Positions 7,545-15,912 of a stretch of 64,000 bases of DNA are shown here, piece after piece. A model generated the notes under the pieces. That model did no database searches. It worked only from the letters and a program-made list of their open reading frames with translations, and was not told the origin of the DNA. The translations under genes and the position numbers were made by a program. Position 1 is the stretch's first letter. Every line of letters begins with the position of its first letter. The stretch covers positions 19,466 through 83,465 of the forward strand of contig JBFLWY010000007.1 of the NCBI GenBank assembly GCA_040757355.1, written 5' to 3'. The stretch is from DTYU01 sp040757355 (GTDB lineage: Bacteria > Bacillota > Desulfotomaculia > Desulfotomaculales > Ammonificaceae).

Positions 7545-8537
7545 ATGCCGGAAATCCTATCGCAAGAAGAGATAGACGCCTTATTAACCGCGCTTTCTTC
7601 CGGGCAGATTAAGCCGGAAGAGCCGCAGGCGGTATTAGCGACCCACGGCTTAAAAAAATACGATTTCCGCCGCCCGAATAAGTTTTCAAAGGATCAATTA
7701 CGCACTTTGCTGATCCTGCACGAAAACCTTGCGAGGATCCTTTCCGGCTTTCTTTCGGGATACCTCCGGACAAATATCACTATTACCGTTAGTTCCGTAG
7801 AGCAGTTTACTTTTGACGATTTTATCCGTTCTCTGCCGATGCCTACTCTGCTTACGATTTTTAGCCTTAAACCTCTTAAAGGAATGGCGGTGATGGAAAC
7901 TAACCCGCACTTTCTGTTTCCCATGATAGACCTCCTGTTCGGCGGCCCGGGGGAAATGTCGAAAAAGATACGGGAACTTACGGATATTGAGATTTCGGTT
8001 GCAAAAAAACTGAATTCCAAAATACTAGATAACTTAACTTTTGCGTGGTCCGACGTTTTTTCGATAACGCCGGAAATAGAGGCCGTAGAAACCAACCCGC
8101 GTTTACAGCAAGTTATTTCTCCGAGTGAAGTTGTTGCGGTGGTGAATTTTTCGACAATAGTCGGAACCAGCGCCCGTGGAGTAATAAATCTCTGCCTGCC
8201 CCAAGTCACCCTTGAACCTGTTCTCGCACAGCTTTTGACCCATTACCACTCCCGGTCCGGTGATTCCCAAGAGGGGTCGGCGGAAAAGGAACTCCGGTAT
8301 TGGGTCAACCGGATGCCGGTTGATTTCACGGTGATAACGGGGGAGACGGAAATTACGGTGCGGGAGTTTCTAAACCTTCAGGTGGGGGACGTTTTACCAC
8401 TTAACCGGAGTGTGAATCAGGATCTTGATATTTATGTCGGCCGCCAGTTGAGGTATAAGGGGCAAGCGGGGACGGTGGGACGTTATCTTGGTATTCAGAT
8501 TACTTCGCTTGCGGAGGGGGGAGAACTAGGTGGCTGA
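7545..8537 (+). CDS. fliM: Flagellar motor switch protein FliM
   Basis: C-ring component that binds CheY-P. The 330-aa product starts with the EILSQEEIDALL CheY-binding/EIDALL segment, then the CheC-like middle domain (LFGGPGEMSKKIRELTDIE) and a C-terminal SpoA/FliN-like domain (ITGETEITVREFLNLQVGD). ATG at 7545 follows AAAGAGGTG. The gene overlaps fliY by 8 nt. The 154-bp spacer after cheY has no evident gene. Confidence 0.95.
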   Translation: MPEILSQEEIDALLTALSSGQIKPEEPQAVLATHGLKKYDFRRPNKFSKDQLRTLLILHENLARILSGFLSGYLRTNITITVSSVEQFTFDDFIRSLPMPTLLTIFSLKPLKGMAVMETNPHFLFPMIDLLFGGPGEMSKKIRELTDIEISVAKKLNSKILDNLTFAWSDVFSITPEIEAVETNPRLQQVISPSEVVAVVNFSTIVGTSARGVINLCLPQVTLEPVLAQLLTHYHSRSGDSQEGSAEKELRYWVNRMPVDFTVITGETEITVREFLNLQVGDVLPLNRSVNQDLDIYVGRQLRYKGQAGTVGRYLGIQITSLAEGGELGG

Positions 8538-9684
8538 TCGGCTGCTCATGCAGGAGGAAGTGGACGCGCTTTTAAGTCTAAACCGGCAGCAAGCCGTGGA
8601 ATCTGATCCGGGGGAGGCACTACCGGAAGGATCTTCGGCTCCGTCTTGTCAGATTCTGAACGAGGAAAAAGATGCCCTTGGCGAAATCGGAAACATTTCC
8701 ATGGGGTCAGCGGCCACGACCCTTTCCGAGCTTTTAAAGCTGAAGGTGGTTATCACCAGTCCCCAGGTAAAACTGATTTCCAAAGACGAACTGATAGAGG
8801 GCTTTGATGTACCTTACGTAATAATTAAGGTCAAGTACCTGCAGGGTCTTAAAGGTGTCAGCCTTTTTGTGGTTAAGACCAGTGATGCTGCCGTGATTGC
8901 CGACCTGATGATGGGAGGCGACGGCAAGAACCCACCGGCGGAGTTGGGCGACCTGGAACTCAGCGCAGCCAGTGAGGCGATGAATCAGATGATGGGTGCC
9001 GCGGCCACCGCAATGGCGGGCATTTTTAAACGAACGGTTACCATCAGCCCGCCCGACCTTTCGGTTTTTGACAAGGAAAAAGAGGGAGAAAAGCCACAGT
9101 TCGATTTTTCAGATCCCATTGTGGCCATTTCCTTCAAAATGACCGTACAGGATCTTTTGGATACTGAAATTATCCAGGTATTAGAAGCGCAAACGGCGAA
9201 GGAAGAAGCAGCTCTTCTACTCGGGACGATTGATTCTGCGGAAATCGGTAATGTTCCGGATATTAATCTAAGTCTTGAAACGGACTATTTCGCGGATAAG
9301 CCTGCTGAACCTGTTTCTGTACCGGAAGCGCCGACGTTTACGCCCCGGCCGTCACCAGGTGATACTCCGCTTGCTCAACCCGGGGCGACGCCGCTCGGTG
9401 TAGACCCGACAAAGCTTAACCTGATACTGGACATCCCATTGAAGGTCACGGTCGTACTGGGCAGGACCAAGCGGCCAATCAAGGATGTTCTTTCGCTTAC
9501 TCCCGGAAGTATTGTTGAGCTGGCGGCTCTGGCTGAAGAGCCGGTAGAGGTTCTGGTTAACGGGACACTGGTTGCAAGGGGAGAGGTGGTGGTAGTCAAT
9601 GAGAATTTTGGCGTGCAGATTACCAACATCATCACTCCACAAGAAAGGCTCCAATACCTGGCTAATAGCAGCCATAAAGTGTAG
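8530..9684 (+). CDS. fliY: Flagellar motor switch phosphatase FliY
   Basis: CheC-FliN fusion of the Gram-positive type. The 384-aa product has an N-terminal EEVDALL motif, a CheC-like phosphatase domain with both active sites (DALGEIGN near residue 51; SAASEAMN near residue 149), a Pro-rich linker (residues 258-290) and a C-terminal FliN/SpoA domain (LDIPLKVTVVLGRTKRPIKD). GTG at 8530 lies inside the end of fliM with GAGGGGGGAG upstream. It is the last gene of this cluster on the plus strand before a 650-bp gap. Confidence 0.95.
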   Translation: MADRLLMQEEVDALLSLNRQQAVESDPGEALPEGSSAPSCQILNEEKDALGEIGNISMGSAATTLSELLKLKVVITSPQVKLISKDELIEGFDVPYVIIKVKYLQGLKGVSLFVVKTSDAAVIADLMMGGDGKNPPAELGDLELSAASEAMNQMMGAAATAMAGIFKRTVTISPPDLSVFDKEKEGEKPQFDFSDPIVAISFKMTVQDLLDTEIIQVLEAQTAKEEAALLLGTIDSAEIGNVPDINLSLETDYFADKPAEPVSVPEAPTFTPRPSPGDTPLAQPGATPLGVDPTKLNLILDIPLKVTVVLGRTKRPIKDVLSLTPGSIVELAALAEEPVEVLVNGTLVARGEVVVVNENFGVQITNIITPQERLQYLANSSHKV

Positions 9685-9963
9685 GAAACCCCTTTAAACG
9701 CCGCCTACACTGCGGGAATTGCACCGTTTGATGTTTAGAGGTAGGAAGGCCGAAGGAATTCGCCTAGCGAAATCCCTCCTATCTCAATGTTTTAGTATCA
9801 TACTTTAAAAAGCTCGTTGTTTCTCCATTTTTAAAATATTTCTTAGGTGGTCTACCCACTTATTCGCTCCCTGCTTACCCTATCACGCCTCCCTGGGTCT
9901 TTTTTCTAACATTCCTTCGTACAGCATAATGGGAGCGGGTGGGGAACCTTTACTCTGAAAATG

Positions 9964-10008
9964 GTTCAACCTCATCCTGCCAAACCTTTAGGGTCCGTTC
10001 GACGTTTA
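9964..10008 (+). repeat. Dispersed intergenic module B, copy 1
   Basis: About 40 bp nearly identical to 15590-15632: a GTTCAACCTNATCCTGCC core, then AAACCTTTAGGGTCCGTTCG followed by ACGTTTATAAAAGAC. The second copy has an additional TCTACGTTCGACG unit, showing 9-12-bp tandem expansion. Confidence 0.8.
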
Positions 10009-10253
10009 TAAAAGACCGGGGACAGGCAACTAAATTTTTCACTCTTCGTTGTGCGGCTTGCCGCATGGGGCACTCCTCTATGTTTCTGCGGCTTTGCACA
10101 TCCCGCTTCTTAAACGGCCCCAGGTTTCTCCACTGGGTTCTAGATGCGAAAACTTAAATCAGGTAAAAGGTTAACAGCTTTCTCCCTCTAAAGTCTGGGA
10201 TTTGAGGGAACACTTCTAATCACGCGAGTATTGATGAGTTTGAGAGATTATTA

Positions 10254-10282
10254 TTGACAGTTGAGGTTGTCCAAATTAATAT
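10254..10282 (+). promoter_or_regulatory. Sigma-A promoter for the ligase/TPR gene
   Basis: Perfect -35 TTGACA (10254-10259), 17-bp spacer, -10 TAATAT (10277-10282). The start codon follows about 55 nt downstream. Confidence 0.7.
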
Positions 10283-10336
10283 AGATGAAGGCATAACGGG
10301 CGCCAAGTGGCGCTTGTTTGACAGGGTGGTCGGAGG

Positions 10337-12748
10337 ATGGTTGCCAAAGCACAGATAAAAACAAAACCGGTTGCTGTTATGCAGGGAGCACCGCTTCCGC
10401 TGTCGCACAGCGCGGCTTTTTGGGGAATCGCGGGCCTTCTGTTTTTTACGCCTTTTTTCCGCGGGCTTTTTTTCCCGCCGGAACAGGAGCGGGCGCTCAT
10501 TGTTGGGACTTTAGCTTTCCTTCTCGTTTACATGGGCAGGTGGCTGCATCACAAAACCCGTTTTTTCGAACACCCGCTGGACTTCTTGATCGCGGGTTTA
10601 CCGCTGGTCTATGTTTTGAGCTTATTTGTAGCGGTCAATAAGGGGTTGGCAATAAACGAGATCGTAAAAACCTCGCTCTACTTTACGGTATTCTGGGCGG
10701 TTTCGCGGCTCGTTACCGGTGAAGAAGTAATCAGGCGTATCCTTTGCGTCATATGGGCGAGCGGTGTCCTGGTTGCTCTTGCCGGTCTGGCGACAGCCAC
10801 TGAGATAGTCTATATCCGTGACGGCTTCCTGGGAGGCCGCATATATTCTTCGTTCCAGTATCCGAACGCCCTTGCCAACTACCTGCTATGCGTACTTATA
10901 CTAGGTGCGTACTTGTGGGTTACCGTGCTGGACAGAGGTGCGGGCATTAAGGACCTGTGGCCGTCGAGGCCCGCGTGGGTTGACCGGCTGAGCCCGGTTG
11001 CGTATCTCTTTGCAGCCGGCAACTTTTTGATCGCCGCTGTTTTTTGGGGGGCAAAGTCGAACGGCGGTATCCTGACCTTGCTCCTTGTCGGTCCCCTGCT
11101 TCTCTTGGGAGTGCCGCGGGGGAAAAGGCTTCCGCTCTTCCTGCATGGCCTGCAGGTCGGTCTTCCGGGTCTCTTTGCAGCACTGCTGTTTATTAACCTG
11201 GCAACAGCGAAAAAGTACGACGCGGCTTGGTTGATAGTTTTCGGCGGTCTTATGGCGGCCGTCGGCCTTCAAGTGGCTTACGATCTCGCAGTCAAGGGAA
11301 GATGGGTCAAGAAGATCAAGTTGCCTCCGTGGGTCTGGTGCGCCGGAGGCGCTGTTTTAGCCGCCGGCGCAGGTGTGACTTTTGCCCTGCGCCCCGAGTT
11401 GTGGCAGAAATTCCTCGCACTCATTCACTTCCGGAACGCGGTGGAGCGCCTTTACTTTTACAGGGACGCGATAGAGATGATCTTGGCGCGCCCGTTGCTG
11501 GGTTGGGGCGGCGGCGGCTGGCAGGAAGCTTACCGGGCTTACCAGGATTACCTTTACAATTCCACGCAGGTTCATGGTTACTACTTCCAGGTCGGCGTGG
11601 AAACAGGCTTAATCGGCCTCGCCCTCATAATCGGTATTTGGGCAGCCTTTCTCCTCACAACACACCGTCTTTACCACGGCGCGGGAAGCGATGAAGGCCG
11701 GAGGTTGCTGGTATGGGTGATGACGGTGGCCGCGCTGAGTGTCGGAGTCCACTCGGCTGTGGACTTTAATCTCTCTCTTTCCGCGCTGGCATTGGTTCTG
11801 TTCACCATCTTCGGGATGGTTGTGGGCCTGGTCCTGCCCAGGGAAGAAGAAAAGGTTGATAAAAGGCGGCGCAAGGTTAAACGGCAGACGAATGCAACCC
11901 CGCTGGCGGTGGTTTGTACGGTAGTGTTATTCCTGGTTGCGGGAGGGTTCAGCCTTGCGCTGGCCAACAATTATGCCCTTAGCGCAGAGGCCGCACTAAG
12001 GAACGGAGACAGTCTTAACGCGGTCAGATCGTTCGAACGGGCCAGGGTGTTTAATCCTTTCGATGCCGAGTATGACGCAATGCTGGGACGGGTATATCTT
12101 GTTCCCCAAATGCGTGATACCGAAAAAAGCATAAAGGCTGCGGAGGCTGCGGTGGCCAAAAGCAAGTACAGCGCTGTTCGCAGGGCGGAATTGGCTTCGG
12201 CTTACCAGACGGCCGGACGGTATGAAGACGCCCTTAAAGCTGCTGAGAAAGCGGTGTCGTTAGCACCGTTCCAAATCCAGTGGTATGAAAACCTTGCACG
12301 GTTGGCTCTCAACATCGGTTATCTAGAGCTGAACGCGGAGCATAAGGATAGTGCCCGTCTCTACTTCGAACAGGCGGTAAAAGTGCCGGACCGGATTAAG
12401 GCCCGGATGGCGAAAGTGACGCCGCAGGAGCGGCGCCTATGGGTGGTTGCACCGTTGATGGAACCCACGCCGCCGGTCGAGATAAGCGCGGGCGGCTCCC
12501 TCTATTTCCTCGGCCGGTTTTCGGAAGCTGCACCGGTGCTTAAAGATGCGCTGAATAAACTAGATGATGACGGTGTCAGTGACCAGGAGAAAGAAATGTA
12601 CGCAGAGTGCTGCCTATGGCTGGCGCTTGTTTCGGGAAAGCAAGGGGAGGCTGCTGCCAAGCAGGAGTATCTGGAAAAAGGCAAAAGCGCGATTCCCGCT
12701 ATCGAGGAATGGTTCAAGCACACTGCAGAATTACCTGTTCTTAAATAA
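10337..12748 (+). CDS. O-antigen-ligase-like (Wzy_C) membrane protein with C-terminal TPR domain
   Basis: Uncharacterised 803-aa membrane protein. Residues 25-530 hold about a dozen hydrophobic helices and an O-antigen ligase/polymerase-type core (SSFQYPNALANYLL; the large loop with GWGGGGWQEAYR and QVHGYYFQVGVETGLIG; then HSAVDFNLSLSA). Residues 545-800 are soluble and contain tetratricopeptide-like helices (AELASAYQTAGRYEDALKAA). Proteins of this layout are common in Clostridia and are assumed to act in surface glycan assembly, but the substrate is unknown. ATG at 10337 directly abuts GGAGG with no spacer, so a later start such as the ATG at 10379 cannot be excluded. Monocistronic, with its own promoter. 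Confidence 0.85.
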   Translation: MVAKAQIKTKPVAVMQGAPLPLSHSAAFWGIAGLLFFTPFFRGLFFPPEQERALIVGTLAFLLVYMGRWLHHKTRFFEHPLDFLIAGLPLVYVLSLFVAVNKGLAINEIVKTSLYFTVFWAVSRLVTGEEVIRRILCVIWASGVLVALAGLATATEIVYIRDGFLGGRIYSSFQYPNALANYLLCVLILGAYLWVTVLDRGAGIKDLWPSRPAWVDRLSPVAYLFAAGNFLIAAVFWGAKSNGGILTLLLVGPLLLLGVPRGKRLPLFLHGLQVGLPGLFAALLFINLATAKKYDAAWLIVFGGLMAAVGLQVAYDLAVKGRWVKKIKLPPWVWCAGGAVLAAGAGVTFALRPELWQKFLALIHFRNAVERLYFYRDAIEMILARPLLGWGGGGWQEAYRAYQDYLYNSTQVHGYYFQVGVETGLIGLALIIGIWAAFLLTTHRLYHGAGSDEGRRLLVWVMTVAALSVGVHSAVDFNLSLSALALVLFTIFGMVVGLVLPREEEKVDKRRRKVKRQTNATPLAVVCTVVLFLVAGGFSLALANNYALSAEAALRNGDSLNAVRSFERARVFNPFDAEYDAMLGRVYLVPQMRDTEKSIKAAEAAVAKSKYSAVRRAELASAYQTAGRYEDALKAAEKAVSLAPFQIQWYENLARLALNIGYLELNAEHKDSARLYFEQAVKVPDRIKARMAKVTPQERRLWVVAPLMEPTPPVEISAGGSLYFLGRFSEAAPVLKDALNKLDDDGVSDQEKEMYAECCLWLALVSGKQGEAAAKQEYLEKGKSAIPAIEEWFKHTAELPVLK

Positions 12749-12808
12749 GATGAAAGAGTATTGATCGCCGTTGGCCGCGCATATGTGGTAAACCTGTTGT
12801 TCTACCCC

Positions 12809-12837
12809 TTGACTTTCTAATGGGGTTTCGCTATACT
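12809..12837 (+). promoter_or_regulatory. Sigma-A promoter of the tRNA cluster
   Basis: -35 TTGACT (12809-12814), 17-bp spacer, -10 TATACT (12832-12837), 12 nt before the 5' end of tRNA-Asp. Confidence 0.8.
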
Positions 12838-12849
12838 ATGAATGTCTGT

Positions 12850-12929
12850 GGAGCCGTGGTGTAGCCTGGTTTTAACATACTGGCCTGTCAAGCCAGAGAT
12901 CGCGGGTTCAAATCCCGTCAGCTCCGCCA
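12850..12929 (+). tRNA. tRNA-Asp (GTC)
   Basis: Cloverleaf with anticodon GTC at 12887-12889 in a 5-bp CTGGC/GCCAG stem, T-loop TTCAAAT, and encoded CCA. The acceptor stem GGAGCCG pairs with CAGCTCC except at position 6-67, where C12855 faces A12920. The D-loop is slightly long, giving 80 nt in total. Confidence 0.93.
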
Positions 12930-12936
12930 TATATTC

Positions 12937-13012
<76 letters not shown>

Positions 13013-13017
13013 TTTCA

Positions 13018-13112
13018 GAGGCAAGAGGCAGGAAGTCAGAGGCCGGAAACAGGGAGGGAACCAGCGATTGGAGATAAATTTCCGCATCCGACTTCTTGCA
13101 TCTGACGTCTGT
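13018..13112 (+). repeat. AAGTCAGAGGTC-type repeat pair inside the tRNA cluster
   Basis: GAGGCAGGAAGTCAGAGGCC (13025-13044) and the partly complementary CATCCGACTTCTTGCATCTG (13085-13104) fill the spacer between tRNA-Phe and tRNA-Gly. They belong to the family also seen at 4.93 kb and 20.1 kb. Confidence 0.6.
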
Positions 13113-13115
13113 TAT

Positions 13116-13190
13116 GCGGAAGTGGCTCAGCGGTAGAGCATCGCCTTGCCAAGGCGAGGGTCGCGGGTTCGAATCCCGTCTTCCGCTCCA
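13116..13190 (+). tRNA. tRNA-Gly (GCC)
   Basis: A 75-nt cloverleaf with acceptor GCGGAAG/CTTCCGC, anticodon GCC at 13148-13150 between TCGCC and GGCGA, T-loop TTCGAAT, and encoded CCA. Confidence 0.97.
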
Positions 13191-13196
13191 GAAGAG

Positions 13197-13236
13197 AAAA
13201 GGGCTTTCCGGGATTTTGCCGGAGAGCCTTTTCTAT
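13197..13236. terminator. Bidirectional terminator between tRNA-Gly and the minus-strand cluster
   Basis: Stem AAAAGGGCTTTCCGG / CCGGAGAGCCTTTT (about 14 bp with one bulged G and a wobble), loop GATTTTG. T-rich on the plus strand (TTTTCTATT) and, read from the other strand, on the minus side too. Confidence 0.65.
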
Positions 13237-13289
13237 TGCCGGAAACTGTTTCGCTGAATATCCCTGCGGTGGAGACAAATAAGAGGTTT

Positions 13290-14099
13290 TCAGCCTGCCA
13301 GAATCACTTGACGGATGCGGTCCGCAAGCGACAGTTCCATATTGCCGGGCGTTGTACCTGCAAGCGGCCCGTAACCGAAGGTCGCCGCCATTTCGGCGAG
13401 GACCACCCTGACTGCCCTTAGGCGATGGCGGTAGAAGGTTTCATGGTCCATAACCTCTTCGCTGATATCGAGTTTCTTCCTCAGTGTGTCAGGCATAAAG
13501 AGGAGCGGCATCAGCATCCGGGCGGTGTTGGCGCTTAACCAGGCGCGACAGTTCAAGGTTTCCGTGGCATACTGGACTAATGACAGGTATAGGTCCGACA
13601 ATTCATAGTATTTGTATACCCCGGAATCCTCGAGCCATTCCCTGACTGTCCACTTGCGGCTTCCCTGGTATCCAAGACAGAACTCCATTCGCTCTACCAA
13701 AAACAGCCTTTCTTGTACCCGTGCGGGTTCGCTTGAGTTTTTAAAGCGTACCGCACGGCCGACCGGGTAGCTGCGGCAGTTCCGTGGCCTGGCCTCGTAA
13801 ATGCTGCAGCGCCCGTCCTCAAGCAAAAAGGCACAATTCCCTCGTTCCGCGTGATTGAACCAAACAAAGGGCCAGCGTGATGAACTGCCGAAATCGTAGT
13901 TACAGAAAATTTCGAGGAAGTCGGTCCCCGTGATCCTGATGTGTCGCGTAATTACCTCTACATCCCAGGGGTCAAGGAGAATGGTTATCAGGCGGCAGCA
14001 CTTGCCCATGCATTGGCTGTTACACTCAAACGTGAAGGAGTCCTCTGGTTGAAGGTCCTGGCGGATAGGGCCACCGGTAGAATCGCTGTTGAACTGCAA
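13290..14099 (-). CDS. YkgJ-family cysteine-cluster protein (zinc/iron-chelating domain)
   Basis: Function unknown. The 269-aa protein starts with the YkgJ cluster FECNSQCMGKCCRLI (C-x3-C-x3-CC), followed by NCAFLLEDGRCSIYEARPRN and a further Cys (RNCRSYP), as in the UPF0153 family thought to bind an Fe-S cluster or zinc. The C-terminal 130 residues are helical and unassigned. TTG at 14099 follows GGGAGGAAC. It lies 75 bp downstream of the transporter gene on the same strand, possibly in one transcript ending at the bidirectional terminator. Confidence 0.8.
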   Translation of the reverse strand: MQFNSDSTGGPIRQDLQPEDSFTFECNSQCMGKCCRLITILLDPWDVEVITRHIRITGTDFLEIFCNYDFGSSSRWPFVWFNHAERGNCAFLLEDGRCSIYEARPRNCRSYPVGRAVRFKNSSEPARVQERLFLVERMEFCLGYQGSRKWTVREWLEDSGVYKYYELSDLYLSLVQYATETLNCRAWLSANTARMLMPLLFMPDTLRKKLDISEEVMDHETFYRHRLRAVRVVLAEMAATFGYGPLAGTTPGNMELSLADRIRQVILAG

Positions 14100-14174
14100 G
14101 TTTTGTTCCTCCCAAATACATTAGTCATATAAAGCCTACATTGTATTGATTTCTTCTGTCAATTGTTATTTGAC

Positions 14175-15566
14175 TCATTCCTCATCTTCGGTCCTGTTTA
14201 GCCTCTGCGTTTGCAGCCGGCAAAATAATGCCGCCAGTAAGGCCAAAGCGAGGAAAGACGGAATTATCAAAATCCTCGGCAGAAGGAACCAGAGGATCAT
14301 ATACACTGAAGAAATTACAAGGGACATCAGCATGAGGGGAAAGGCAACCTTCATGAATCCTGTGAAGGTGATGTAAATGCCGCGTTTTTCCGCTATTCCG
14401 GCAACGATCACATTTGCCGAGGCTCCGATAATGGTCCCGTTTCCGCCCAAGCAGGCGCCGAGGGAGAGACACCACCAGAGGAAATCCTGCTCGTTTACCG
14501 ACATTTGAGCCAACTCTCCCAACTCTTTAAGAAGAGGGATCATTGTGGCCACAAACGGTATATTGTCCACAAAGGAAGAAGCCAGTGCGGAAACCCACAT
14601 AACCAGCATGCCGCTCAGGATCATCTGCCCTCCGGTCAATTCAAGGCTGAGTTTCGCAAGTGCCGAAATGATTCCGACTTCTTCAAGGGCGCCGACGATG
14701 ATAAACAAGCCGACGAAGAAGAAGATTGCCGGCCATTCCACAAAAGAGATAGGTTCCTCTGGGTCGGTGCGGGTAATCACCAGGAGGAGCGCAGCGCCGC
14801 TTAATGCGATTACGCTCGATTCAAGGTGCAGGTACTGGTGCAGCAAGAACCCCACTATGACCAGGCCGAGGACAATAATGGATTTGCGCAAAAGATTAAG
14901 GTTTTTAAGCTCGGCCCTGGCGTCAAGTTCCAGGATACCGTTGCGACGATCATTGGAGAGTAGCAACCCTTTTCGGTAGATAAGCTGCAGGATAAAAACG
15001 GTTAGCATGTGAATCAGAATGACTACGGGAGTGAGATTGATGACAAAGTCCATAAAGCCGAGGTGGGAAGCACTACCGATCATAATATTCGGAGGATCGC
15101 CGATGAGGGTAGCGGTCCCGCCGATGTTGGAGGTTAAGATTTCAGCTACTAGAAAAGGGAGGGGGTTAAGCTTAAGTTTATTGGCAATGGCGAAGGTTAC
15201 GGGAACAATCAGCAGTACAGTGGTGACGTTATCAAGCACGGATGAAAGTATCGCCGTCACCCCGCCGAGGGAGGCCAAGATAGCCAGCGGGTATCCACCG
15301 GCCGCCTGCGCTGCTTTGATTGCCAGGAATTCAAAAACCCCTGTTTCCCGGGTTAAACCTACGATAATCATCATACCTACGAGTAATCCGATGGTATTCC
15401 AATCAATTGAGGCTACTGCTTTTTCCGGCGGCGTAATCCCCGCTAAAACAACAATGGCGGCCCCTGCAAAAGCAGCCACGGTGCGGTGAAACTTTTCCGA
15501 GACGATAATTGAATATGTGACAAGAAAGACAATAATCGCAAGATAAACTTGGTAATTACCCGGCAA
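14175..15566 (-). CDS. ArsB/NhaD-type ion transporter (SLC13/IT superfamily), paralog 1
   Basis: Integral membrane transporter of 463 aa with about 12 helices. It has the duplicated ArsB/NhaD signatures TIGLLVGMMIIVGLTRETGV, SSVLDNVTTVLL and SNIGGTATLIGDPPNIMIG in the first half, and SSFVDNIPFVATMIPLL and GACLGGNGTIIGASANVIVA in the second. The substrate (arsenite, Na+/H+, or another anion) cannot be decided, and no ars genes are nearby. TTG at 15566 follows GAGGAGCG. It is closely related to the plus-strand gene at 24892-26190. Confidence 0.87.
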   Translation of the reverse strand: MPGNYQVYLAIIVFLVTYSIIVSEKFHRTVAAFAGAAIVVLAGITPPEKAVASIDWNTIGLLVGMMIIVGLTRETGVFEFLAIKAAQAAGGYPLAILASLGGVTAILSSVLDNVTTVLLIVPVTFAIANKLKLNPLPFLVAEILTSNIGGTATLIGDPPNIMIGSASHLGFMDFVINLTPVVILIHMLTVFILQLIYRKGLLLSNDRRNGILELDARAELKNLNLLRKSIIVLGLVIVGFLLHQYLHLESSVIALSGAALLLVITRTDPEEPISFVEWPAIFFFVGLFIIVGALEEVGIISALAKLSLELTGGQMILSGMLVMWVSALASSFVDNIPFVATMIPLLKELGELAQMSVNEQDFLWWCLSLGACLGGNGTIIGASANVIVAGIAEKRGIYITFTGFMKVAFPLMLMSLVISSVYMILWFLLPRILIIPSFLALALLAALFCRLQTQRLNRTEDEE

Positions 15567-15589
15567 ATGATTTCGCTCCTCTGAAGATC

Positions 15590-15648
15590 GTTCAACCTTA
15601 TCCTGCCAAACCTTTAGGGTCCGTTCGACGTTCTACGTTCGACGTTTA
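15590..15648 (+). repeat. Dispersed intergenic module B, copy 2
   Basis: Matches 9964-10008 over about 40 bp, then has GTTCGACGTTCTACGTTCG and a further GACGTTTATAAAAGAC end, i.e. one extra GTTCTACGTTCGAC unit relative to copy 1. Confidence 0.8.
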
Positions 15649-15851
15649 TAAAAGACTAAAGCACAAGAAATTGAATCATTTTCGTTCCCGGTGGCGACGA
15701 TGAATCGTCGTGAGTGACTCCTTAGTTTTACCTTTATATATTAAACCTGTTTAATGCGCCATAGGCAAGTGAAGATGTCATCTTTTACTTCAAATTCCCG
15801 CGCTGTAAAACGCGTTGTAAAAAATTATTGAAGAATGTCGGAATATAGGGC

Positions 15852-15877
15852 TAAATTTCTAACTGTTTGACCGATAT
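15852..15877 (+). promoter_or_regulatory. Sigma-28 (SigD/FliA) type promoter of the HD-GYP gene
   Basis: TAAA (15852-15855), 14-bp spacer, then ACCGATAT (15870-15877), against the Bacillus SigD consensus TAAA-N14/16-GCCGATAT. The start codon of the HD-GYP gene lies about 35 nt downstream. Confidence 0.6.
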
Positions 15878-15912
15878 ATGTTATATAGGCTTTATAAACC
15901 GGAGGACTGATT

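Larger units (their letters stand above)
9685..10336. other. 652-bp gene-free gap with repeats and a promoter
   Basis: No convincing gene; a 72-codon frame at 9939-10157 has no family resemblance and runs through repeat DNA. It contains the palindromic GAATTCGCCTAGCGAAATCC (9754-9773), the module shared with 15590-15632 (9964-10008), and near the end a sigma-A promoter for the next gene (10254-10282). The remaining sequence is A+T-rich without obvious features. Confidence 0.6.
15567..15912. other. 346-bp divergent intergenic region
   Basis: Carries module B copy 2 (15590-15648), a GACGAT/ATCGTC hairpin (about 15696-15710) related to the one at 2268-2284, and a sigma-28-type promoter (15852-15877). 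No gene seen. Confidence 0.6.

Noticed and set aside
7500..7545. c-di-GMP riboswitch (GEMM) in the cheY-fliM spacer
   Set aside because: AACGCTGCAACAGCCTCCGG resembles part of the GEMM core, but the upstream GCACAGGGCAAACC-type half and the tetraloop helix are missing.
9939..10157. 72-codon frame in the gap after fliY
   Set aside because: Its first third is made of module B repeat DNA and no family is recognisable; the ribosome site is coincidental.
14505..14979. Two overlapping plus-strand frames opposite the ArsB/NhaD-type gene
   Set aside because: Antisense shadows of a conserved membrane protein; the product has no coherent domain.
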